Origin: Psychrobacter pygoscelis
GTDB taxonomy: Bacteria; Pseudomonadota; Gammaproteobacteria; Pseudomonadales; Moraxellaceae
Length of the DNA: 64,000 nt
Reading direction: 5' to 3'
Assembly (NCBI RefSeq): GCF_004335015.1
Contig: NZ_RQRU01000002.1
Span: 558,001 to 622,000 of the forward strand
Shown here: positions 54,106 to 63,931 of the stretch, one piece after another
How positions within the stretch are numbered: the stretch's first letter is position 1
Layout of the letters: every line of letters starts with the position of its first letter
Notes under the pieces: generated by a model
The model's database searches: none
The model's input: the letters and a program-made list of their open reading frames with translations, nothing else
What the model was told of the DNA's origin: nothing
Position numbers and translations under genes: made by a program

Positions 54106-55848
54106 CTATGACAGAGCTTGATACGATTTTATGTGCTGCAATAGCCCTTGAGTGGACTCATCTAGCTGCGCACGACCTACTTTATCGCCCACTTGCGCAC
54201 CTTTTTTATGATTGTGCTCAGATATGACACGCTGACTCATCAACGCATCGTCCTCATTTACTCCACTTAATTCCTCAAAGACTTCATTAGCAACTTGCTT
54301 GCCCATCTCGACCCCCCATTGATCAAAAGGATTAATATCCCAAATGCTGGCCATGACATAGACTTTATGCTCATACAAGGCTATTAACGCCCCAAAGCTA
54401 GTCGGTGTTAGCTCATCTAGCAGCACTGTAGTAGAAGGCTGATTACCACGATAGCGCTTAAACTTATCCAACTCACTCTCTATTGCTAACGCAGGTTTGG
54501 CCACCGCCTTATTGCCAAAAGCCAACACTCGGCTTTGCGCTAAACAATTGGCCAAGGATAAATTATGCTGATGCCGTAAGTCCTCACTGTGCTCATCATT
54601 ATAATGACGTACGCAAGCAATGAAGTCACAAGAGACTCGCTGCGTCCCTTGATGCAGAAGTTGATAGAATGCGTGCTGAGCATTTGAGCCAATCTCTCCC
54701 CATAATATCGGTGAGGTGGGGTAGCTTATGACCTCTCCAGAACGGGTGACTGATTTACCGTTACTCTCCATTTCAAGTTGGGTAAGGTAACTGGGTAAAT
54801 AGCATAATCGACCATCATAAGGCAGTACCGTGTGAGCATGAATGCGTAAGAAGGTACTATTCCACACCCCGATAAGCCCTAATAATACCGGTATATTATT
54901 ACCGAAATCAGCAGTACGAAAATGCTCATCCATCGCATGCGCACCAGCTAGCATCTCATAAAATCGTGACATACCAATTCTAATGGCCACTGCCAAGCCA
55001 ATCGCTGACCACATCGAAAAGCGGCCACCAACCCAGTCCCAAAGCTGCAGCTGATGCTCAGGATGGATACCCCAAGCACTGACCTTCTCTAAATTGGCGG
55101 AGATGCCAATAAAGTGACGATGCAAGATGGCTGATTTACTTGCCATGGTCGTCAGTAGCCACGCTAAAGCAGTCTTAGCATTCGATAGCGTATCTACCGT
55201 ACCAAAGGACTTGGAGGAGATAATAAATAGCGTGGTCTCAGGATCTAGGCGAGCCAGCAAACTCCCTAGCTGAGTACCATCCATGTTCGAAACAAAATGC
55301 ACTCTAATATCACTATCCGCCCATTCATCCAAAGCTGTGGCGGCCATCAGCGGCCCCAAATCAGAGCCACCGACTCCGATATTGACCACGTCAGTCATTG
55401 CCTTACCGGAAAAGCCGCGCCACACGCCATTACGAATGCGCTCGACCAAATAAGCAGCACGCTCAAGACTCGCATGAATCTCAGTGACAATCTCCCTGCC
55501 CTCTACCTCAAGCGATATCTCTTTTGGTAATCTTAGAGCGGTATGCAGGGCGGCACGATATTCGCTACTATTTACCCTCTCCCCAGCGAACATCGCCTTA
55601 ATCTTATTGCTCAATTGGCACTCATTCGCCAGTGCAATCAAAGCTTCCATAACCTCACTATCTAAACATTGCTTAGAATAGTCAAAATAGATACCTTGGG
55701 ATTGAGTGCAAAAACTGTGAGCCCGCGCTGGATCATTAGCGAATAGCGCATCGATTGACCAATTCTGCTGGCCTAATACCTTTAGAGACTGCCAAGCAGG
55801 GAGTTGATCGGGCAATGGCAATTGATGAGACTGAACTGAGAAGCTCAT
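54106..55848 (-). CDS. pgi: Glucose-6-phosphate isomerase
   Basis: Interconverts glucose-6-P and fructose-6-P. VNIGVGGSDLGPLMA, LFIISSKSFGTVDTLSNA, GGRFSMWSAIGL, and the C-terminal FDQWGVEMGKQVANEV with the catalytic-Lys region are present. Length 580 is slightly above the usual 549. Its ATG overlaps the galU stop (55848), so the two are translationally coupled, as in capsule loci of Acinetobacter. Confidence 0.97.
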   Translation of the reverse strand: MSFSVQSHQLPLPDQLPAWQSLKVLGQQNWSIDALFANDPARAHSFCTQSQGIYFDYSKQCLDSEVMEALIALANECQLSNKIKAMFAGERVNSSEYRAALHTALRLPKEISLEVEGREIVTEIHASLERAAYLVERIRNGVWRGFSGKAMTDVVNIGVGGSDLGPLMAATALDEWADSDIRVHFVSNMDGTQLGSLLARLDPETTLFIISSKSFGTVDTLSNAKTALAWLLTTMASKSAILHRHFIGISANLEKVSAWGIHPEHQLQLWDWVGGRFSMWSAIGLAVAIRIGMSRFYEMLAGAHAMDEHFRTADFGNNIPVLLGLIGVWNSTFLRIHAHTVLPYDGRLCYLPSYLTQLEMESNGKSVTRSGEVISYPTSPILWGEIGSNAQHAFYQLLHQGTQRVSCDFIACVRHYNDEHSEDLRHQHNLSLANCLAQSRVLAFGNKAVAKPALAIESELDKFKRYRGNQPSTTVLLDELTPTSFGALIALYEHKVYVMASIWDINPFDQWGVEMGKQVANEVFEELSGVNEDDALMSQRVISEHNHKKGAQVGDKVGRAQLDESTQGLLQHIKSYQALS

Positions 55849-56735
55849 TAGCTTGCTGCCGTTTCGTTGTTCAGCTGCTGCTCCGCAAAATAGATAAACG
55901 CGCGCATGTAGCTGCTCATATCGCCAGCATCAAAGCTATCGCCACGCATGGTCGTTACATTAACACCATCGGTGCTGATAAGCGCATCGATAGCATCAGT
56001 AAGCTGAATCTCACCACCGACTGAAGGCTTGGTGTCAGCAAGATAATCAAATATCCGATTGCTAAAGACATAGCGGCCGACTACTGCTAGCTTTGATGGT
56101 GCGTCTGCTAAATCAGGCTTTTCTACAAATCCTGCAACGCCAAAGCTGGCTTTGCTATTAGGCTGGATCTGATTTAAGTCTTCAAAAGATTTTAGCTTAG
56201 CAATACCGTATTTATGCACATCACTATCTGCGACCTCATTCACTAAGATTTGCGAATGATTCGACGCAGTAAACTCATTCAACATAAACGCTAAGTTATC
56301 TTGACTCATATCGGTGGTAAAAGGATTTAATACTACATCCGGCAGTAACACTGCAAAGTCGCTATCACCAATAATTGGCTGTGCGGCGAGTACCGCATGA
56401 CCTAACCCTAAAGGTTTACCTTGACGGATCATCGAAATGGACACATCTTCGGGTAACCAATTAAGACTGTCCGCCAAGCCATCTTTACCCTTTTGGCGCA
56501 ATTGGGTATCAAGCTCAGCATTAAGATCAAAGTAGTTTTCAATCGCGCTTTTTTGCGCATGGCCAACCAAAACAATATGCTTGATACCAGCAGCAATAGC
56601 CTCTTCAACGACGTAATGAATAGCCGGACGATTGCCAAGTGGTAATAGCTCTTTAGGCACAGATTTTGAGAGTGGTAGCATTCTGGTACCGAAGCCTGCG
56701 ACGGGGATAATGGCGTATTTAACTGAAGTTTTCAT
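55848..56735 (-). CDS. galU: UTP-glucose-1-phosphate uridylyltransferase
   Basis: Makes UDP-glucose from UTP and glucose-1-P. The nucleotide-binding signature AGFGTRMLPLSKSVPKELLPL is near residues 14-34; FAVLLPDVV and GIAKL are followed by VEKPDLADAPSKLAVVGRYV and GEIQLTDAI. Length 295 is normal. Overlaps pgi by one base and follows the first glycosyltransferase by 100 bp. Confidence 0.97.
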   Translation of the reverse strand: MKTSVKYAIIPVAGFGTRMLPLSKSVPKELLPLGNRPAIHYVVEEAIAAGIKHIVLVGHAQKSAIENYFDLNAELDTQLRQKGKDGLADSLNWLPEDVSISMIRQGKPLGLGHAVLAAQPIIGDSDFAVLLPDVVLNPFTTDMSQDNLAFMLNEFTASNHSQILVNEVADSDVHKYGIAKLKSFEDLNQIQPNSKASFGVAGFVEKPDLADAPSKLAVVGRYVFSNRIFDYLADTKPSVGGEIQLTDAIDALISTDGVNVTTMRGDSFDAGDMSSYMRAFIYFAEQQLNNETAAS

Positions 56736-56835
56736 GAGTTATACCTAAATTAATAGTGTACGCTTCTATTAAGAATAACTTATCTTAAATTTAGCTGGAT
56801 AGTATGTAGATCGAAGTTCTAACATTCATTCTAAG

Positions 56836-59052
56836 CTATTTATTAATCCTCTTTATAAAATAGTCTGCGAAAAATTGATTAGGATTTTTTAATAACTTTT
56901 TTAACTTAGTCTTAATATTATAACGTTTATTAGACATTATATTGTAATTTAATCTATCAATGCTTTGAACTTTACGTGAAATTAATTCCGAGTCAATCTT
57001 TTTGTAATATTCAAATTCTCTTTCATTATCTGTACTATTTCTTACAAGGTAATCATCCATTCTGTATCTATCAAACAAAAAGCTATTTTTCAAATTAGAA
57101 ATAGGGTTTACGTTAGAATGTACTTTCTTAGCATCAACCCTCAGAACATTATACACAATATTTACTGTATCACTAAGTCTCTCACTAACAAAAAATGAAT
57201 AATAGTTATTTATAAGATAGGATAAAAAACAAATAGCAAGATTTTTATTGTAATGAAAATCATTATTCACTAGGTCAGTATATAAGTGATTTGCGTCATG
57301 CACTTTCATATTGACACCTGGTAAATGGCAAAAAACATCGCTAAAATAATATGTTGGCTTCGAATATATCATTGCGTAGATTCCAGCATCGTTATCCAGT
57401 AAAACTACACGATTGCTAGCGTCCATAAGTCCATTGAGATCATAGCTATTAACGCATACTATATTTTCTAGCTTTTTGTTACTCTTATTAGCTTTAGACA
57501 AGTCTTTATAAACCAATAACCATTCAGAATTGATTAGCTTATCCTCCAACTTTATAATTTCATTAAGAAACTTATTATACTTCATTACTTTTGCATGTGG
57601 GTAATTTTCACTATAATTTTTATTTGAATCAATAATTAATAGTAAAATTTTCTTTTTATTATACTGGGCTAAGACTGTATTTCGCAACTTATTGGCTGTC
57701 AATTCATTATCACTAGACCCACCTTGAATGCAATTCAATTTATAATTATTAATATATTTATAAGTTTCTTTTATTTGCTTCTCAGAAACAATATTTTCCC
57801 AGTGTTGGCTAGTAAAACACTTTATTTTTTTAATATAATCAGATGAAGTCACATACATAGAGTTTGGCAACGCTCCCTTACCCATCAAGTAAGTTCTAAC
57901 TCCGTTTCTTTCAAACTCAAAGTATAATTCCTCACTTTTAGTATTTTCATATAAATCATTAAAAACCACACTTTTAATAGAGTACTTCATTATTAAACTA
58001 TATATATCATTAACTACTATATTTTTTTCATCAATTATTAAGGGGTTACTAAAATAATGAAACAAGCTAATATTAAAGTAAAGTGGGTTATCAGTTAAAA
58101 ACAAATCTGTTGGCTTACTTATATCATGTAATGGGTAAATTCTATTCGGAAACTTCGAATACCTCTTACTATTATCATTAAATATCTGGCGGTTTTTAGA
58201 TATAATATCTGTTGAACGATGTTTTGGCTTTGGGTGCCAGATATGAAAGCTATAAACCCCCTTGTACGCTAATACATCAGAAAAAACTCTAAATAATACC
58301 TTCCACCCACTCCATTGTATCTGTTCTGAGTAAGGCCTACTATCATACTTAAAAAAGTCTCTAGGCTTGGTCACATTGGAGTGGTTTAAAAATCTTAATT
58401 CAAAATCAGAATCCTCAAAGCCCCAACCTTCAAAAATTTCATCAAACCCTCCAATGAATTTAGAAGTTTCTCTTGAACATATAATGTGGGAAGATGCAGC
58501 AGCAAAAAAATCAACCATTTTAGAACTTGGGTCAAATATTTCTGAAACAATATTATCATATATTGAACTACTTAAAGGCTGATATAATATTTTTGAATAT
58601 ATTTGAGAGAGATATACAACAGGTACAACTAGTAATGGATAGTGTCTCTCAATAATCATAGACTGAATTTGTTGGTTAATCCATATATAGAAGTTATGAT
58701 GAGATATTAAGTCAATGTCTTCAAAAATTAGATAATCGGCTTGTGAATTTAATATCGCAATATTGCGAGCATGTGCAAGATTAAACAACTTTGAGTGAGT
58801 ATCCACGTAAAAATAATGATATCCCTCACTTAGACAAATCTCCTTCAGTTGATTTGATACTGAAACTATTGAGCCATAATCAACCAAAAAGATGTTAAAG
58901 TTATCAGGAAAGTTATAATTCTTTCTAAGCTTTAACCTTTCAATAACATCATATTCAGCACGATCTCGTACTGGAATAACAATATCAACTGTAAATTTAT
59001 ATTTTCGATATTTGCAATTATTCATATCAATAACCAATCTAAGACGCCTCAT
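56836..59052 (-). CDS. Two-domain glycosyltransferase (GT-A N-terminus, unknown C-terminus)
   Basis: 738 residues, strongly AT-rich. Residues 21-270 form a GT-A fold: VDIVIPVRDRAEYDVIERL, NLAHARNIAI, the metal-binding D112-I-D114, then FIGGFDEIFEGWGFEDSDFELRF, the C-terminal motif of galactosyltransferase/chondroitin-polymerase-type enzymes. The remaining 450 residues are unassigned and may be a second transferase or an anchor domain. Start ambiguous: 59052 or 59025, neither with a good Shine-Dalgarno. Donor and acceptor are unknown. Probably cotranscribed with galU-pgi. Confidence 0.8.
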   Translation of the reverse strand: MRRLRLVIDMNNCKYRKYKFTVDIVIPVRDRAEYDVIERLKLRKNYNFPDNFNIFLVDYGSIVSVSNQLKEICLSEGYHYFYVDTHSKLFNLAHARNIAILNSQADYLIFEDIDLISHHNFYIWINQQIQSMIIERHYPLLVVPVVYLSQIYSKILYQPLSSSIYDNIVSEIFDPSSKMVDFFAAASSHIICSRETSKFIGGFDEIFEGWGFEDSDFELRFLNHSNVTKPRDFFKYDSRPYSEQIQWSGWKVLFRVFSDVLAYKGVYSFHIWHPKPKHRSTDIISKNRQIFNDNSKRYSKFPNRIYPLHDISKPTDLFLTDNPLYFNISLFHYFSNPLIIDEKNIVVNDIYSLIMKYSIKSVVFNDLYENTKSEELYFEFERNGVRTYLMGKGALPNSMYVTSSDYIKKIKCFTSQHWENIVSEKQIKETYKYINNYKLNCIQGGSSDNELTANKLRNTVLAQYNKKKILLLIIDSNKNYSENYPHAKVMKYNKFLNEIIKLEDKLINSEWLLVYKDLSKANKSNKKLENIVCVNSYDLNGLMDASNRVVLLDNDAGIYAMIYSKPTYYFSDVFCHLPGVNMKVHDANHLYTDLVNNDFHYNKNLAICFLSYLINNYYSFFVSERLSDTVNIVYNVLRVDAKKVHSNVNPISNLKNSFLFDRYRMDDYLVRNSTDNEREFEYYKKIDSELISRKVQSIDRLNYNIMSNKRYNIKTKLKKLLKNPNQFFADYFIKRINK

Positions 59053-59304
59053 TATTAATAGAATTTGATAATTAACCTTAGCCTCTTTAGCAAAGAAACA
59101 TCACTTCACTAAATGATCTATGCTGTCAAATCCGTAGATTTAAACTTGGGAGATTGTAATCAAGTAACCTGACGATAATACTCTAATAACACCAGTTTTA
59201 GAGACTTCATGATCAGTCCTTTTTGAACCCTAGTTTGGAAATACCCCCAAATTCAAAACATTAAATAAGTAGAATTAAGCTCCCATATTAAGTTTCTGAA
59301 TAGA
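59053..59304. other. Non-coding flank of IS remnants
   Basis: Upstream of the glycosyltransferase gene; AT-rich, no ORF. May include the 3' end of the IS3-type remnant and the glycosyltransferase promoter. Confidence 0.4.
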
Positions 59305-59541
59305 CGTAAAGCTACCATTACCCATATCGGGTTTCTCGGTATTATAGTCCTGTTTTCTTACTTGATCTCAACTCTCAAACAACTCTTGATTCAGCTAGTC
59401 GTATCACACAGTTTTGTAAAAGCGCTCTACATGTCTATTTTATTAAGTATTGTCAGGTTCACTGTATTCAGTGGCTATACCTTGCTGATCTGCATAGTTC
59501 TTCAGATCATGACTGATATACTCAGGACTATTCTTACATCG
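59305..59541 (-). pseudogene. Decayed IS3-family transposase (OrfB C-terminal fragment)
   Basis: Reading the minus strand in one frame gives RCKNSPEYISHDLKNYADQQ, then GIATEYSEPDNT, NRHVERFYKTV, and finally EKPDMGNGSFT, interrupted by at least five in-frame stops. This is the rve-core end of an IS3-type OrfB (usual form: DNGPEYIS..L..WA...GI...YI.PG.P..NAYVERYN..VRYDWL). Nonfunctional. Confidence 0.8.
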
Positions 59542-59570
59542 TATTTAATCAAATTACCACGTCATTCTAT

Positions 59571-59585
59571 TAGGGTGTGTTGACA
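59571..59585 (+). repeat. Left terminal inverted repeat of IS5-type element
   Basis: TAGGGTGTGTTGACA pairs with the right copy at 60361-60375 at 13 of 15 positions. The outer TA is probably the target duplication. Confidence 0.75.
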
Positions 59586-60373
59586 TGTAGGAAATATTTG
59601 GTAATCGTATCCATATGGTTAGATTACATTAAGTGATGCCTAATGGGCAAAAATTACACCGTATCATGCAAGTAAAGATAGTGACCGAGGCAGAACAGCG
59701 GTAGATAACAGACTATATATCAAAACTGGTCTATTGATTATACGCACAGGTAGCCATGGTAAGACCTGCCTCTTGAATTTGGTAAATCGAACAGTATCTA
59801 TAAACGTTACCGCAGATGGGTAGAAAGTGACAGGTTTAGCCACATATTTAACGCCCTAAATGAAACAGACTTAGAGTATGCCATGATTAATGGCACAATA
59901 GCCAAAGTCCATCGTCATGGACAGGTTGCAAAAGGAGGGGGGTCGTCAGGCAATCGGCAAATCCAGAGGTGGCATGACGACAAAAATCATGGCGATGGTT
60001 TAGGCGTTAGGTAATCTTGTTGATTTTACTCTATTAAAGAGACAACAGCACGATATTGCTGGTATTAAACTCTTGAGTAAATATAAATAATTTGGGATGT
60101 TACTTGCCGACAGAGCCTTTGATGCGGATTGGTTACTACTTGATTTAGAAGCTCATGGTAGTAAAGCTGTCATACCCCCTAAACAATCTCGTTTAAAGCA
60201 ACAAGATTTTGATAAAGAGATATACAAGTGGCGTCATTTAATCGAGAACTTGTTTTGTAAGCTTAAAGACCCTAAGAAAGTTGCCATGCGTGCTAAAAAA
60301 CAGATGAATCGTTTACTTCTAATCCCTATTTAGCAGCTACCTTTATACATTTACGTTAATTGCCAACACTCCC
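59573..60373 (+). mobile_element. Decayed IS5-family (IS427-like) insertion sequence
   Basis: About 801 bp bounded by inverted repeats GGGTGTGTTGACA / TGCCAACACTCCC and flanked by TA on both sides, as expected for IS427-group insertion. The transposase inside is broken. Adjacent to the IS3 remnant on the left and an IS630 remnant on the right. Confidence 0.75.
59763..60333 (+). pseudogene. IS5-family transposase pseudogene
   Basis: Frame 1 reads DLPLEFGKSNSIYKRYRRW then YAMINGTIAKVHRHG, then a frameshift leads to QAIGKSRGGMTTKIMAMV, a stop, QQHDIAGIKLLSKYK, another stop, and LLADRAFDADWLLLDLEAHG with AVIPPKQSR and HLIENLFCKLKD. The DDE triad is partly visible, but the first Asp is Asn (MING). 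The 78-codon frame at 60097-60333 is only its C-terminal piece. Confidence 0.85.
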
Positions 60374-60375
60374 TA
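60361..60375 (-). repeat. Right terminal inverted repeat of IS5-type element
   Basis: TGCCAACACTCCCTA, the near-complement of the left terminal repeat. Confidence 0.75.
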
Positions 60376-60639
60376 GTAAAAAGTCAAACGGCCCAAAATG
60401 TATCTTTGACTTAACGTACAACGAGTCATTATTACCTAAATAGCTTGGCATGAGCTTACGCAGCTATCTCAAAGACATATTACTGATAGTCATAATGCAT
60501 TAGGACCTACCCAGAATAACGTTATTTTAACTCGTATAGGCAACTGAAGATTATTATCACAGTATATGCGTTACTGTTCAGCCAAAAAAATAAACGATTA
60601 ATAATCACCAAGTATCTAGATCTGCGTAACTCCTATAGT
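60376..60639. other. Non-coding segment between IS remnants
   Basis: 264 bp with stops in all frames and no recognisable motif; could be an older IS fragment beyond recognition. Confidence 0.35.
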
Positions 60640-61456
60640 CAATCTACCTTAAAACTGTAACAACAGAGATTATTGAATAACCGATTTAGATCATGTTTTA
60701 ACCAGTCTTATCTTAACTTTATTACCTTTGCCTATTTCTTTTCAATAGGATTTAAATCGGAGCTGTAAGATGGTAGCCATAGCGCTCAATATCCGTGACG
60801 ATTCAGTAATTTTCTAATTCACTGTGACTTATGAAAGCTGGGACTATCCATCACGATGACACATTTTCGATTGAGCTTAAGAATCAAGGTGTGTTTAAAC
60901 CAATGGTAAACTGTCTTCCAATTGACGTTTGTTTTGAACTAGTCAATAGCAAATCAATGAAATTGGTTGTACGCTTTTGTTGCCAATTGTACTTGTCAAT
61001 ACAGGGTAGATCTTGAGGGGGTGTAGCCAAAAGCTCGTAATACTTCTTTCTCAAAGCCACTCTCTTCCATATAAACAATATAGTAACCCTAACGTTTATA
61101 ATACTCAAACTTTAGTTGACATTCTAATCGTTTAAGCCAGCTTGCTTTAGGATATTCAAGGCTTTTTTTACGGGTATAGCCAAGCCGTTTAATGGCAAGC
61201 CCTACCCCAGATTTACTACAAACAAGTAGAGCAGCTCTTTAATAATAGTAATCGTCAGGATAACCGATAATATCTTGTTTAAGCGCTTCATCAGCTATTT
61301 TACGTGAAGACCTATTAGCTAGTTTAATACTGATATCTTTCTTCCAATTGGCTATTGTCGTTGGGCTGATACTGTAGAGCTTGGCAGCCTTACGGATATT
61401 CACTCCCTGCTTAAGTGATTCTAAGACTTTTTACGAAGAATATTTGGGGAAGTCAT
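60640..61456 (-). pseudogene. IS630-family transposase pseudogene
   Basis: The minus strand from 61456 reads MTSPNILRKKS, then GVNIRKAAKLYSISPTTIANW, ADEALKQDIIGYPDDYYY, KSGVGLAIKRLGYTRKKSLEYPKASW, IVYMEESGFEKEVLRAFGYTPS, VIVMDSPSFHK and LPSYSSDLNPIEKK, across several stops and frameshifts. These are the helix-turn-helix and DDE motifs of IS630 transposases. Clearly inactive. Confidence 0.8.
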
Positions 61457-61501
61457 AATCTTAAATATGCTGCTGATAGTTTGGATGGATCGTGCCGGTT
61501 C

Positions 61502-63931
61502 TTAAGTGGACTGACTATATGTATATTTTTCCAGTTGCTTTTCACATAGGTATATATTTATTTTCAAAAAATCGTAGAATTCAGAACTATCAATTAGATC
61601 TTCAAAGATCACTTTGGCTTCCTTAAATTTTCCAATTCTATATAGTCTGTTTGCTTCTCGTAACATTGAATCAGTTTCTGAACTCAATTTTCCTACAAAC
61701 TTAGTATCCTCAAGTTTTAAAAAACTAACTAAGTCATTATTTTGTACTTCTCCCGTTGAGTATGAAGCCGCCAAGTTCTCTCTAAGGACTTTAATATTAT
61801 TGAAGCAACCTGTCCTAATATCAAGAACCTGATGTATCTCTTTGAATTTCTTCCATTCATTGTAGGTTGATTCAGATAACTTTGCTAACTCTACTAATTT
61901 ACTAGTATCAATTAATGACAGATCTCCACAATGATCTACTAGAAACCTTTCAATTAGATCACGATTATATTTCGTATTTTTATTAGTCAGAGCCTCTTTT
62001 AATTCCTTTTTATTTATACATAAACTATATGCTCCCCGTGGATTCATAAACTTATCCACCTTTTCAATATTAGGGTTATAATATATTACTTTTAATCCCG
62101 CTGCTAATGCCTCTAAAACTCCAGATGCAAACCTAGAGACATAAAATTTACATTTATCTAACTCTTCATAAAAGGAGCCTTTAGTAACATATTCAGGATA
62201 TAGTTGACCTTTATCAGCTGGATGCCTAGATATTACTGGTTCTAAACCTACATTAATACATGCCTCAATAACATCTTTGAGCCATAAATCTCTTTTATCT
62301 TCTAAAACTCCATAACTAAAATTACAGTTAACTAAAACTTTTTTTTCTGAACGTTTATTGGCTACTTTATTTTTATAATCGTTATAGATTTTTTGAACTC
62401 TCGGCAAACCCATTACAGAAAGATTTTGAGAACTATCAGCGAAGTATTTTTTATCAAAATTGCCAGGTAAAAATACATAATCACTACACCTATAAGCGTG
62501 TCTTTCTTGTCCGGTATCAGCATCTAGGTAGTCTTGAATTCCCTCAACAATAGTAGCTGTACAAATTCCAGAAAATTGTGCGCATTTAATTATCGACCTC
62601 ACAATTGGATCCCAATCATTGAAACTTACTATGAGATCAGTGGGGCTCTGGGATAGAATCCAATTAGAATAACCTATTAGATTAATATCGAGCTCTTTTG
62701 CTTTTTCCCTTACTCTTTCATCTCGATAATGACAACTTAAATCAACTACTTCATAGTCAATACCACTATCAATTAAAATACCTTCTAATAGACTTATTGT
62801 CCAAACATGATAGTCCTTATGAGGCAAGAAAACCAACTTAGGATTATATCTGACTTTATAGTTACGAGAAAGCCACATATCGTTACAGCCGCTATTTATT
62901 GGTAAAGAAAGATTCTTAATTTTCTTGTCATACAATTGTAATACCGACTTAACCTTCTCTTCATAATATGAAACGTCATTTATATCAATTTTTTGTCGTT
63001 TTACACCTCTCATAATAATATCTTGAGCGTTTCTATATCTATATAAAAAAAGCTTATAACTAGGTAATTTCTCTATTAGAATATCTACTAAATCAATTTC
63101 ATTTTTACCCGATGCCAAAGCCATTCCAATAAACTCAAAAACCCTGTTTGCTACATCGAATTGCAACTTGTAAAAGGATAAGGGTTTGTCATACAGGAAG
63201 GCATAGTCTTTCTCTGAATAGTCTTCATAGACTTCCTTCTGCCATCTGTATGAAACATCTAAATGGTTCAGTACATTCTGCCTAACCGTACTTCCACGCC
63301 TATTTCTATAGCATACAAGTTTATAAGGAGTGAGTATAAAATAATATCCTAAACGTAATATTCTTATCCAGTACTCATAATCTTCACCTTGTTGCTCTAA
63401 TTTTTCATCAAATCCACCTGTTTTTTTTAACAGCTCAGTTATAAACATTGGTTGATTTGAATTAAAAGGACAAGCTCCACCTGATGTTACAAAGTCTTTA
63501 TATTTAGAAGATTTGAACTCACTTTTCTTAGGAGGCTCCATAATATCTTCCGAAATAGTCTCGGATCCACAATAAGTACCTATAATCAAGTCATCATGAA
63601 TCTGTTCTAAAGTAGATACTCTATACTCTAAAGACTCCTTCATCATTAGGTCATCTGCATCTAAAAAACAAATAAATTTACCTTTAGCGCGTCTTAACCC
63701 AACGTTACGAGCTGTACAAGCTCCTGAATTAGCCCTTAATGAGATTAAATGAAATCTTTTGTCACTAGAAAAATACTTTTTAAATATACCAACACTATCA
63801 TCAGTAGAAGAGTCATTTACTACTATACATTCAAAATTATGCATAGTCTGATTTTGTATTGATAAAAGTGTACTTTGAATAAAAGATTGTGAATTATACA
63901 TTGGTATTACAACTGTAACTTTTGGAGTCAT
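61502..63931 (-). CDS. Multi-domain glycosyltransferase (GT-A + GT-B-like + TPR-like tail)
   Basis: 809 residues from the ATG at 63931, preceded by CGAGGC; the open frame to 63988 is less likely. Residues 3-240 are a GT2-type GT-A domain (VTVVIPMYNSQSFIQSTL, NDSSTDDS, ARNVGLRRAKGKFICFLDADD with DAD at 91-93, GGFDEKLEQQGEDYEYWIRI). From about 370 to 670 comes a GT-B-like region (FLPHKDYHVWTISLLEGIL; VLVNCNFSYGVL; ASGVLEALAAGLKVIYYNP). The last 60 residues (ANRLYRIGKFKEAKVIFEDLI) look like a TPR helix pair. Likely surface-polysaccharide assembly; sugars unknown. AT-rich. Confidence 0.8.
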   Translation of the reverse strand: MTPKVTVVIPMYNSQSFIQSTLLSIQNQTMHNFECIVVNDSSTDDSVGIFKKYFSSDKRFHLISLRANSGACTARNVGLRRAKGKFICFLDADDLMMKESLEYRVSTLEQIHDDLIIGTYCGSETISEDIMEPPKKSEFKSSKYKDFVTSGGACPFNSNQPMFITELLKKTGGFDEKLEQQGEDYEYWIRILRLGYYFILTPYKLVCYRNRRGSTVRQNVLNHLDVSYRWQKEVYEDYSEKDYAFLYDKPLSFYKLQFDVANRVFEFIGMALASGKNEIDLVDILIEKLPSYKLFLYRYRNAQDIIMRGVKRQKIDINDVSYYEEKVKSVLQLYDKKIKNLSLPINSGCNDMWLSRNYKVRYNPKLVFLPHKDYHVWTISLLEGILIDSGIDYEVVDLSCHYRDERVREKAKELDINLIGYSNWILSQSPTDLIVSFNDWDPIVRSIIKCAQFSGICTATIVEGIQDYLDADTGQERHAYRCSDYVFLPGNFDKKYFADSSQNLSVMGLPRVQKIYNDYKNKVANKRSEKKVLVNCNFSYGVLEDKRDLWLKDVIEACINVGLEPVISRHPADKGQLYPEYVTKGSFYEELDKCKFYVSRFASGVLEALAAGLKVIYYNPNIEKVDKFMNPRGAYSLCINKKELKEALTNKNTKYNRDLIERFLVDHCGDLSLIDTSKLVELAKLSESTYNEWKKFKEIHQVLDIRTGCFNNIKVLRENLAASYSTGEVQNNDLVSFLKLEDTKFVGKLSSETDSMLREANRLYRIGKFKEAKVIFEDLIDSSEFYDFLKINIYLCEKQLEKYTYSQST

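Noticed and set aside
60097..60333. 78-codon open frame near IS remnants as an independent gene
   Set aside because: It is the C-terminal fragment of a frameshifted IS5-family transposase, continuous in homology with upstream pieces.
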